Below, piece after piece: positions 1 through 4,943 of a stretch of 6,690 bases of DNA. Below the pieces are notes generated by a model. The model was given only the letters and a program-made list of their open reading frames with translations. It was not told the origin of the DNA and searched no databases. This DNA comes from Verrucomicrobiales bacterium. GTDB lineage: Bacteria; Verrucomicrobiota; Verrucomicrobiia; Verrucomicrobiales; DEV007. Within the stretch, counting starts at the first letter, position 1, and each line of letters starts with the position of its first letter. Made by a program: the position numbers and the translations under genes. Where the stretch lies: the NCBI GenBank assembly GCA_003232855.1, contig QIKC01000252.1, positions 1 to 6,690 of the forward strand, given 5' to 3'.

Positions 1-2
1 CG

Positions 3-344
3 AAGAGAAACACAGAACATATCGAGCGCCTGATAATTGAAGGACGGATGGAGGAGCCGGGACTCGTGCATGTTCGTGCCGCGAAAGCGGATGGCCGTTG
101 GGAGAACGCCTATTCGGCTAGTGAGATGGAGGTTCCAGCGGACTTTCTAACAGCTCTGGATAACAGGCCGAAGGCGAAACAATTCTATGAGACGCTAACC
201 AAATCCAATCGCTACGTAATTGCTTACGGATTGGAGTCCGCAAAGAAGCCGGAAACCAGGCAGAGGAGGTTTGAAAAATTCATGGATATGCTAATCCGCG
301 AAGAGAGGCCTGGCCTTGGCTTAAAGAAAGACAAAAAAGCATAA
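3..344 (+). CDS. YdeI/OmdA-type protein, C-terminal part (5' end outside window)
   Basis: The reading frame is open from the first complete codon at base 3 to TAA at 342-344. The ATG at 48 is probably internal, because the 15 residues before it (KRNTEHIERLIIEGR) continue smoothly into it and match the family pattern of a helix before 'M-x-x-x-GL'. Family features visible are 'GL..V.AAKADGRW', the 'MEVPADF..ALD' segment, 'AK.FYETLTKSNRY' and a closing 'SAKKPETR..RFEKFM.ML' helix, typical of the C-terminal half of YdeI/OmpD-associated proteins (OmdA domain). In E. coli and Salmonella the family is linked by name to OmpD and to protection against antimicrobial peptides; the biochemical role is not settled. 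My hand count gives about 50% G+C, lower than the genes to the right. It is followed by inverted repeats and a tRNA 3' fragment, so it may be cargo of an integrated element. Family call fairly sure; role here unknown. Confidence 0.8.
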   Translation, partial: KRNTEHIERLIIEGRMEEPGLVHVRAAKADGRWENAYSASEMEVPADFLTALDNRPKAKQFYETLTKSNRYVIAYGLESAKKPETRQRRFEKFMDMLIREERPGLGLKKDKKA

Positions 345-347
345 CAA

Positions 348-399
348 AATCGTGGAAGCAATGCGCTACCGTGCGCGGCGTCACGATTGACGATAATCG
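348..399. repeat. Overlapping inverted repeats next to the tRNA fragment
   Basis: AATCGTG (348-354) is exactly complementary to CACGATT (382-388), enclosing a smaller GCGC (363-366)/GCGC (373-376) hairpin with a 6-base loop. CGATT (384-388) can instead pair with AATCG (395-399), so the two outer structures compete for the same bases. The block lies between the stop of the YdeI-like gene and the tRNA fragment. It could be the 3' structure of that transcript, or recombinase/excisionase binding repeats beside an attachment site. No T-run follows directly, so it is not a classical terminator. Function is inference. Confidence 0.4.
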
Positions 400-417
400 A
401 CAGATAGGCATGGAATG

Positions 418-444
418 GGCGGTTCGATTCCGTCCCTAGCCACC
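418..444 (+). other. tRNA 3'-end fragment (T-arm + acceptor strand), probable att site
   Basis: GGCGG (418-422), loop TTCGATT (423-429) and CCGTC (430-434) form a standard 5-bp/7-nt T-arm with one G-U pair. CCTAGCC (435-441) is a 7-base acceptor 3' strand, followed by discriminator A and CC. The terminal A of CCA is replaced by the first base of a T6 run (445-450). No matching 5' acceptor strand (GGCTAGG), D-arm or anticodon arm lies at the right distance upstream; the YdeI-like gene ends there instead. It is therefore a remnant, not a gene. The sequence resembles the 3' end of bacterial tRNA-Phe, or elongator tRNA-Met. Tyrosine integrases commonly target tRNA 3' ends and leave such a copy at the distal end of the inserted element. 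By this orientation the element would lie to the left, and the T6 run would be the original downstream flank. Confidence 0.65.
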
Positions 445-522
445 TTTTTTGATTTTCGCCGGAGTCGCATGCCTTTGGTGCAGAGGGCTTCTCTACGATT
501 GGGGGCGGGCGCTCAAGGGGCG

Positions 523-915
523 CTAGAAGCAGTAGGCGAGGGCGATGACGTAGCCCACTTTACAAAGCGCGTGTAGCAACTGGTCGATGTGGATGTTGGT
601 GACGCCTTCGGCCTTGAGGGCATCGATGATCCAGTGCAACACGAGTTCGATAAGCGCCAGTAGGGGGCGCTGGGTGACGACCCAGACACCGCCGGCGTGG
701 ATCAGTGCGTGGACGGTCAGGCAGTAAGGCCAGATGATGTTGCTGCCAGCGCCGCTGCCGCCGGGGCGGTAATGGCGGGATTTGTTGAGCGCGAGGAAGT
801 CCCCCTGCAGCGGATGATCACACAGTGCGTGGGCGATCATTAGGGCGAAAAACACCACCAGCCCGGAGGTGAAATCGCCTTGCGCTAGCTGTTCGAGGAT
901 TTGAGGATAGGGCAC
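523..915 (-). CDS. Small integral membrane protein, DUF3307-like
   Basis: A 130-aa protein of mostly hydrophobic segments: about residues 17-32, 60-80, 84-100 and 113-129. Conserved-looking polar residues sit at membrane edges: H29-x3-D33-x-P-L-Q37, H69-x3-H73, E90-x3-H94-x3-D98-x2-K101 and D111-Q112-x2-H115. This H/D/E/Q layout matches what I recall of the DUF3307 family of small membrane proteins of unknown function. The buried His/Asp/Glu set would suit metal or proton binding, but that is inference. The start is GTG at 913-915, because a stop in the same frame (940-942) lies 24 nt upstream with no ATG between; the only internal Met is residue 26, inside the first helix. No clear Shine-Dalgarno is visible. 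It begins 24 nt after the cyclic-nucleotide-binding-fold gene and is probably cotranscribed, perhaps by coupling. Gene fairly sure; family moderately sure. Confidence 0.65.
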   Translation of the reverse strand: MPYPQILEQLAQGDFTSGLVVFFALMIAHALCDHPLQGDFLALNKSRHYRPGGSGAGSNIIWPYCLTVHALIHAGGVWVVTQRPLLALIELVLHWIIDALKAEGVTNIHIDQLLHALCKVGYVIALAYCF

Positions 916-939
916 TGGGCGACGAGTGGGGCGATGCGC

Positions 940-1398
940 CTAGAGAACCTTCTCGTTGGCGATGCGTAATCGGGTGGCGATGCCGCGGGCGATCGCCGAG
1001 ACGAACTCGAGCGCCTGGGCGGGGTGGGCGGCACAGAAACTGGCGAAGGCCTCGCGGCTCATGCGCAGGGCGCTGGCGTTCTTCATCGCCTTGACCGACG
1101 CGCTGGCGTGGCTTTTGGAGTCGAAGAGTGAGACCTCACCGATGAATTCGCCGGGCTCGATTCTACCGAGGAGGCGTTGCGGGGCTTGCGGGTTGGCGTA
1201 GCTGACCGCGTGGAAAAGCCCGGAGAGCGTGAAATATAGGGCGTCGGGCAGGGCGTTTTGTCGGAGGATGAGCTTTTCCTCGTCGAAGTGCAGGATCTGA
1301 GAGAAATTCTCGCTGGCCAGCAGCGCGCGGGTTTCGGCGCTGACTCCCTCCGCATCAGAGAGAAGGCCTTGGTTTAGCAGTTGCTCGACATCTGACAT
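940..1398 (-). CDS. Cyclic nucleotide-binding-fold protein without DNA-binding domain
   Basis: A 152-aa protein starting at ATG 1396-1398. The frame is open further upstream to 1746, but that part runs antisense to rpsN and does not resemble the family. After a short N-terminal helical part (about 1-30), residues 33-140 look like a CRP/PKA-type beta-roll: 'GLF' near 60, '[18 protein letters not shown]' at about 76-93 with the phosphate-binding-cassette G87-E88, then 'ASASVKA' and the C-terminal helices. The arginine that normally holds the cyclic phosphate has no clear counterpart; the aligned position is about A98 (H97 next to it). Ligand binding is therefore doubtful. The protein ends after the C-helix, with no helix-turn-helix, so it cannot act as a CRP-like repressor/activator by itself. 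A sensory or scaffold role, perhaps with the membrane protein encoded just downstream, is possible. It is divergent from rpsN, 114 bp apart. Confidence 0.8.
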   Translation of the reverse strand: MSDVEQLLNQGLLSDAEGVSAETRALLASENFSQILHFDEEKLILRQNALPDALYFTLSGLFHAVSYANPQAPQRLLGRIEPGEFIGEVSLFDSKSHASASVKAMKNASALRMSREAFASFCAAHPAQALEFVSAIARGIATRLRIANEKVL

Positions 1399-1512
1399 TG
1401 CGGCAGAATGGCGCACGAAGGGGGTGATATCAAGGGGGGAAAGAAATCTTCCAAAAGAAGGGAACTTCTGGCTTGCGTCGTTCGGGGATCTGGTGAAGGA
1501 TTGGCGCCTTAT
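1399..1512. promoter_or_regulatory. Divergent intergenic region between CNBD gene and rpsN
   Basis: This 114-bp gap must carry signals for both genes. On the minus strand a weak sigma70-like pair is visible: TTGGAA (1449-1454) and GATATC (1426-1431) with a 17-bp spacer, 4/6 and 3/6 matches. On the plus strand I see no convincing -35/-10 pair. A purine-rich GAAGGA at 1495-1500 lies 12 nt before the rpsN ATG and is its likely, somewhat distant, ribosome binding site. The element is inferred from gene layout more than from motifs. Confidence 0.35.
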
Positions 1513-1782
1513 ATGGCCAAAAAGAGCTGGATCGAGCGTAACAAGAAGAAGCAACGTGCTGTGGACAAGTACGCCAAGAGGCGTGCGGAGCTGAAGGCGA
1601 AGGGCGATTACGTCGGCCTGTCGATGCTGCCGCGCAATGCGTCGCCTTGTCGCGTCGTCAACCGCTGTGAGGTCACCGGTCGCCGCCATGGCTTCCTTCG
1701 CCGCTTTAAAATGTCCCGGATCACCTTCCGTGAGATGGCTTCGCACGGATATATCCCGGGCGTGACCAAATCGAGTTGGTAG
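1513..1782 (+). CDS. rpsN: 30S ribosomal protein S14, zinc-free 89-aa form
   Basis: S14 binds 16S rRNA in the head of the small ribosomal subunit and is needed in late 30S assembly. The 89-residue product begins MAKKS and has the basic N-terminal helix rich in K/R (residues 8-30), then 'KGDYVGL..LPRNASP' (30-45), '[16 protein letters not shown]' (50-65), 'MSRITFRE' (67-74) and the hallmark C-terminus 'IPGVTKSSW'. Only two cysteines (46 and 52) are present, so it lacks the CxxC...CxxC zinc ribbon of the 61-aa form; the length fits the shorter zinc-independent class rather than the ~101-aa proteobacterial one. ATG 1513 is chosen because everything upstream in the open frame (from 1408) is unlike S14. 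It is not surrounded by rplE/rpsH, so it lies outside an spc operon; the next gene encodes a small zinc ribbon. Very sure. Confidence 0.97.
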   Translation: MAKKSWIERNKKKQRAVDKYAKRRAELKAKGDYVGLSMLPRNASPCRVVNRCEVTGRRHGFLRRFKMSRITFREMASHGYIPGVTKSSW

Positions 1783-1798
1783 CTGCCAGCCACCGCGT

Positions 1799-1824
1799 CG
1801 CCCCGCCCCGCCCCGCTGGTTCCC
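1799..1824 (-). repeat. CGCCC tandem repeat; G-quadruplex-compatible tract on minus strand
   Basis: Three exact copies plus a partial copy of the 5-bp unit CGCCC occupy 1799-1816, starting 17 nt after the rpsN stop. Read on the minus strand, 1801-1824 gives GGG, a 7-base loop, then GGGG-C-GGGG-C-GGGG. That fits the usual four-run quadruplex pattern (runs of three or more G, loops of 1-7). It lies on the template strand for the downstream genes. Structure formation is a prediction only. Confidence 0.5.
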
Positions 1825-1838
1825 GAGTTACCGGGGAC
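1819..1838 (+). terminator. Hairpin after rpsN, possible weak terminator or attenuator
   Basis: GTTCCCG (1819-1825) pairs with CGGGGAC (1832-1838) around a 6-base loop, seven pairs with one T-G wobble. Only GTTT follows directly; a T6 run comes later at 1854-1859, too far for a textbook intrinsic terminator. It could partly separate rpsN expression from the zinc-ribbon and CNNM/CorC genes, or stabilise the rpsN 3' end. Confidence 0.3.
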
Positions 1839-1883
1839 GTTTGGGCACTTCCATTTTTTGAAAAGCGCGTTACAGTTTCGTTG

Positions 1884-1899
1884 GGCGAGAGTTCTCGCC
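1884..1899. promoter_or_regulatory. Perfect 16-bp palindrome just before the zinc-ribbon gene
   Basis: GGCGAGA (1884-1890) and TCTCGCC (1893-1899) are exact inverted repeats separated by GT, ending 5 nt before the ATG at 1905. As DNA it could be a dimeric operator. As RNA it would fold into a 6-bp hairpin with an AGTT loop over the region where a ribosome binding site would be expected; no separate Shine-Dalgarno is visible. Either would suggest control of translation or transcription of the zinc-ribbon gene. Role is inference. Confidence 0.4.
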
Positions 1900-1904
1900 A
1901 TTTG

Positions 1905-2156
1905 ATGCCGCTTTACGAGTACATCGCGGAAGACCCCGAGAAGGGCTGCAGAACCTGTAGTGAAGTTTTCGAGCTGCGCAGGCCGGTGGATCGTGCGCCG
2001 CTTGAGCTTTGCCCGCTCTGCAAGCAACCGGTGCGCAAGTTGATCTCATCGGTCAATACGCCGATTTTGACCAAACCGATGTCGGTGAGCGATGCCAAGT
2101 CGGCGGGGTTCACCGTTCTCAAGAGGCGTGATAAGGGGGCTTACGAAAAGCTGTAG
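1905..2156 (+). CDS. FmdB-family small zinc-ribbon protein
   Basis: An 83-aa protein beginning MPLYEYIA, the classic opening of FmdB-type regulatory zinc ribbons. Two cysteine pairs, C15-x2-C18 and C36-x2-C39, would form one zinc ribbon, followed by 'PVRKLIS', also typical. Family members near 'P-x-Y-E-Y-x-C' usually have the first pair soon after the opening; here a 6-residue insert (EDPEKG) precedes it. The tail (50-83) is polar and basic, ending 'KRRDKGAYEKL'. FmdB was first described as a putative regulator of formamidase genes, but most members have no known function. The longer open frame back to 1776 overlaps the rpsN end and is unlike the family, so ATG 1905 is preferred. The stop is 3 nt before the GTG of the CNNM/CorC-type gene, indicating an operon. 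Confidence 0.88.
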   Translation: MPLYEYIAEDPEKGCRTCSEVFELRRPVDRAPLELCPLCKQPVRKLISSVNTPILTKPMSVSDAKSAGFTVLKRRDKGAYEKL

Positions 2157-2159
2157 CCA

Positions 2160-3584
2160 GTGATCAATTACCCGATATCTATGGTCTTGGCCGCCTCTGT
2201 GGAGGCATGGCCGCCGCTGGGGACGATTTTCCTCCAACTGCTTGTTATCGCGTTGTTCGTGTTGATCAACGCGTTCTTCGTGGCTGCCGAATTCGCTCTG
2301 ATCAAGGTGCGCGAGGGGCAGTTCGACGAGCGCATCGCGGAGGGCAGCGGCGCCGCTCGGATCGGCAAGCGCATGTTGGCTGACATCAATGCCTATCTGT
2401 CCGCCTGCCAGTTCGGAATCACTGTTGCCAGCCTGGTGTTAGGGGCGCTCGGCGAGAGATGGATCGCGGGTCTGCTGGGGGTGGCATTGGTCAAAACAGG
2501 GATCGAGTTGCAGCCTTTTTGGATACATGGGATCTCCTGGGTGTTGGCGATCGTGGCGCTGGTCTTTCTTCATATCACCCTCGGCGAACAGATACCGAAG
2601 ACCGTGGCGGTACGGCGTCCGCTCGGCATCGCCTTGTTCGTCGCGCGACCGCTGAGCTGGTTCTTCAAGGTGTTCGGGCTGCCCGTGAGGATGCTGAATG
2701 CGGTTTCCAATTCGATACTGAAACGCATCTTTCGTATCGACCCGATCGGAGCGCATGAGATTAGTCACACCTCCGACGAGCTGGCGCAGCTGGTGGAGGA
2801 GAGTGAGAAGGTCTCTGAGGTCACCGAGACGGAGCGTGATATCTTGATCAATGCACTGGTGTTCAATGACTTAGCGGTTCGTGATGTGATGACCGCGCGT
2901 GGAGATGTGGTGTCGTTGGACATCAATGATAGTTTCGAGGACAACGTCGCCAAAGTGCTAACCTCGCAGCATACCCGCTTCCCGCTGGTGGACGGGCATC
3001 TGGATCAGTCCGCTGGACTGGTTCATGTGAAGGATATTTTGAGGCTGGTGGGCGAGAAGGATCCGGACATCGCGGATGTGAGCCGAAGGATGCTCGAGGT
3101 GCCCGAAATGCAGGCGATCGATGAGCTACTCGGCAAGCTGCGCTCCCAGCGCTCGCACCTCGCCCTAGCGGTCGATGAGTTCGGTAGTGTGGTTGGCGTG
3201 GTGACGATGGAGGATATCATCGAGGAGCTGGTCGGCGAGATTCGCGACGAGTTTGACGATGCCGAGCAGCCCGAGTTCCAGCGCCTCGGCGACGGTCGTT
3301 TTCTGGTCGAGGGTAAACTTCCTATCCACGAGCTCTCTGATCATACCGATATCGAGATTGAGGACGCCGATGTGAGTACCATGGGTGGTTACGTGACGCA
3401 CCTTTTGGGGCACCTTCCGGCGAAGGGGGAGAAACTGCGCATCGACGATTACGAGGTGACGGTCACTGATACCGATGGGCGCAGGGTGCTCGAGCTGGAG
3501 TTCGAAAAGCACCTCGCCGAGGACGAGTTCCCCGAGGCGCTGCGCCGGGGGCGAGGGGAGGGTGATGGCGCTCCGATCAGCTGA
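2160..3584 (+). CDS. CNNM/CorC-family membrane protein (DUF21 + CBS pair + CorC domain)
   Basis: A 474-aa protein of the so-called hemolysin C/CorC family. Domains in order: DUF21/CNNM transmembrane domain (about 20-200) with membrane segments near 21-47, 84-110, 124-141 and 153-172, carrying the family signatures 'FFVAAEFALIKVR' (39-51), 'ACQFGITVASL' (82-92) and 'GEQIPKT' (142-148); a linker with 'SDELAQLVEESE'; two CBS domains (about 240-300 and 307-360) with 'DVMTAR', 'RFPLVDG' and 'DEFGSVVGVVTMEDIIEELVGEI'; and the CorC_HlyC domain (about 370-450) with 'TMGGYV.HLLGHLP..GE'. Family members are implicated in Mg2+ (or Na+/Mg2+) export and tolerance; CBS pairs usually bind adenine nucleotides. 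The older toxin label is not supported by sequence. The start is taken as GTG 2160, 3 nt after the zinc-ribbon stop (coupling); ATG 2181 (residue 8) is an alternative, and neither has a strong ribosome binding site. Confidence 0.93.
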   Translation: MINYPISMVLAASVEAWPPLGTIFLQLLVIALFVLINAFFVAAEFALIKVREGQFDERIAEGSGAARIGKRMLADINAYLSACQFGITVASLVLGALGERWIAGLLGVALVKTGIELQPFWIHGISWVLAIVALVFLHITLGEQIPKTVAVRRPLGIALFVARPLSWFFKVFGLPVRMLNAVSNSILKRIFRIDPIGAHEISHTSDELAQLVEESEKVSEVTETERDILINALVFNDLAVRDVMTARGDVVSLDINDSFEDNVAKVLTSQHTRFPLVDGHLDQSAGLVHVKDILRLVGEKDPDIADVSRRMLEVPEMQAIDELLGKLRSQRSHLALAVDEFGSVVGVVTMEDIIEELVGEIRDEFDDAEQPEFQRLGDGRFLVEGKLPIHELSDHTDIEIEDADVSTMGGYVTHLLGHLPAKGEKLRIDDYEVTVTDTDGRRVLELEFEKHLAEDEFPEALRRGRGEGDGAPIS

Positions 3585-3636
3585 TGGCGGGTTGGCGTGG
3601 AAGGGTTGCGTCGGCGTGTTTTTGAACGCAGAGTGA

Positions 3637-4904
3637 GTGACCGACGCTATGGCGCGCCTTGATCGAACATCTAACTACTCAACCCCGGACGCGCCGCCGG
3701 TGCTCTGGCGCGTGCGCGCGGTGGTGGGCTTTGTGGCCGGGCTGTTCATGGCGACTCTCCTCGCCGTGTTCTCCACGAGCGCGCGTGAAGATCTCGGAAG
3801 TTGGTGGATGGCGGCGATGGCATTTGCGATTTTCGCGTGGTGTGTGGTGGCGGGTTGCGATGGGTTGGGGCGCGTTTTGAAGCGAAAGTTGGGGTTCGGT
3901 GGGAGTCGGCCGCCGGATGTTTTGGTGTTTATCGTGTTGATAGGAGCAGCGCTCGCGGTGGTGGCGGTTTTCGGATGGGCGGTTTCGTCGACGCCCTTGG
4001 GGGGAGTTTTGACTGCGTTGCCGTTCGTGGTGGCGGTGGCGATTTTCTGGCAGAGGGCCGGCACGGGCTCGACTGCGGGGATCGTTGTTGCGGCGGTGGT
4101 GCTGTTTTTGATTTGTGTGCGGCTGTTTACCCTGCCGGCGGAGGGGGATTTCGATGCGCCGCAACTGGCTCCGGTCGGAGAGGGTGACGTGTTGTTGATG
4201 AGTTGGAACGTCGGCGGCGGCGCGCGGTCAAGCGGCACGGCGCCCATTTGCTCTGTCTGCAAGGGGTGGGCGAGCGGGTCTATGTGAACCGTTTGGTCAA
4301 GGCTTTGGGGGAGGGGTGGCGGGGTTACATGGCTGCGGGCGCAGGCGGATCGACGGCGGTGCTCAGCCGCATCGGTGGTGTGTTGGAAGAGGGGGCTATC
4401 GACGGCGTGACGGTGGTGAGGATCGCTAGCGATAAGGGAAATTTGCAGTTCGCCAGTTGTCAGACTGGGCGCGGGCGCGATTCGAGAGCGCGGCGGCGGG
4501 TGGTGGATTGGGTGTTGAACGCGGTTCGCGACCCCAACCGCAAGACGGTGCTGGCGGGAAATTTCGAATGCGATCCTTCTGCGGGATGGACTTTTCTCTC
4601 GCCGCTATTCAGCGACGCCCCGAGGTACGACCGGGCGACTTGGAGGGCGCTGGGAGTGCTCGGCAGAGATCCCGGAGCCGGTGGTCGGGGAACCTCCCGT
4701 TTCAATCGGCGAACGGATTGGGTGGTGGTCGATAGCAGAATGTCCGTCACCGGATATCAGGTGCTGGCCTCAGTGAAAGTGGACGGCATCGGCCAATCCC
4801 CGGTGCTGGTAAGTGTGGATTTGGGCAAAGGCGGGCGCGGCGGGGTGCTGGACGCGCTGGCCGTTGGGTCGGGAGATTCGGTGGCGGATCCGCCTGCGAA
4901 GTGA
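3637..4904 (+). pseudogene. Membrane-anchored EEP-family (endonuclease/exonuclease/phosphatase) protein, frameshifted and degenerate
   Basis: Two overlapping frames make one protein. Frame A (3637-4287, GTG start; ATG 3649 is an alternative) has five hydrophobic segments (about 27-47, 56-76, 94-116, 122-138, 146-163), then 'GDVLLMSWNVGGG', the first EEP beta-strand with its metal-site Asn (N191). The frame then degenerates. The matching continuation, 'GAHLLCLQGVGERV', is in the frame one base back and runs to TGA at 4902-4904. The shift lies in the GGC/GCG-rich stretch 4210-4228. About 20 residues separate the Asn from the 'LQ' site, fewer than the roughly 25-30 I expect, so a small deletion of 3n+1 bases fits better than a 1-nt loss. 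Catalytic positions are also eroded: LQE became LQG (4263), GDFN became GNFE (4560-4568), and the SDH box became IGQSP (His to Gln, 4794). The D of 'TDWV' remains. Intact relatives are metal-dependent phosphodiesterases. It follows the CNNM/CorC-type gene by 52 nt. Confidence 0.75.
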
Positions 4905-4943
4905 CGGGTGGCTCTGTGAGGGGACTGCCGCTGGAAGCGTCAG

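Noticed and set aside
387..416. Sigma70 promoter with TTGACG at 387-392
   Set aside because: No acceptable -10 hexamer at 16-18 bp spacing, and no plus-strand gene begins nearby.
345..450. A complete tRNA or a tmRNA ending at 444
   Set aside because: Only the T-arm and acceptor 3' strand are present. No complementary 5' acceptor, D-arm or anticodon arm occurs at tRNA distance, and at tmRNA distance the DNA is coding for the YdeI-like protein.
1408..1512. N-terminal extension of rpsN
   Set aside because: S14 of this class starts at MAKK; the 35 extra residues have no counterpart in the family and a purine-rich site precedes ATG 1513.
1399..1746. N-terminal extension of the CNBD gene on the minus strand
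   Set aside because: The open frame lies antisense to rpsN and its translation does not resemble the cyclic-nucleotide-binding family; ATG 1398 gives a normal start.
1608..2027. 139-aa minus-strand frame across rpsN and the zinc-ribbon gene
   Set aside because: It is antisense to two well-supported genes and shows no recognisable domain.
4201..4230. Programmed ribosomal frameshift
   Set aside because: No slippery heptamer of the X-XXY-YYZ type is visible, the spacing between EEP motifs is too short, and catalytic residues are already lost, so mutation is simpler.
3675..4262. Long minus-strand frames (195 and 161 aa) opposite the EEP gene
   Set aside because: Low-complexity translations rich in T, P, R and H, mirror images of the hydrophobic G+C-rich gene; no family resemblance.
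4203..4904. Independent 233-aa gene starting at TTG 4203
   Set aside because: Its first residues (MERRRRR) come from the wrong frame of the EEP strand, and the rest continues the upstream EEP domain, so it is the second half of a broken gene.
4905..4943. Shared terminator between the EEP gene and htpG
   Set aside because: Only a 4-bp CGCT/AGCG stem with no T-run on either strand; not enough to support.
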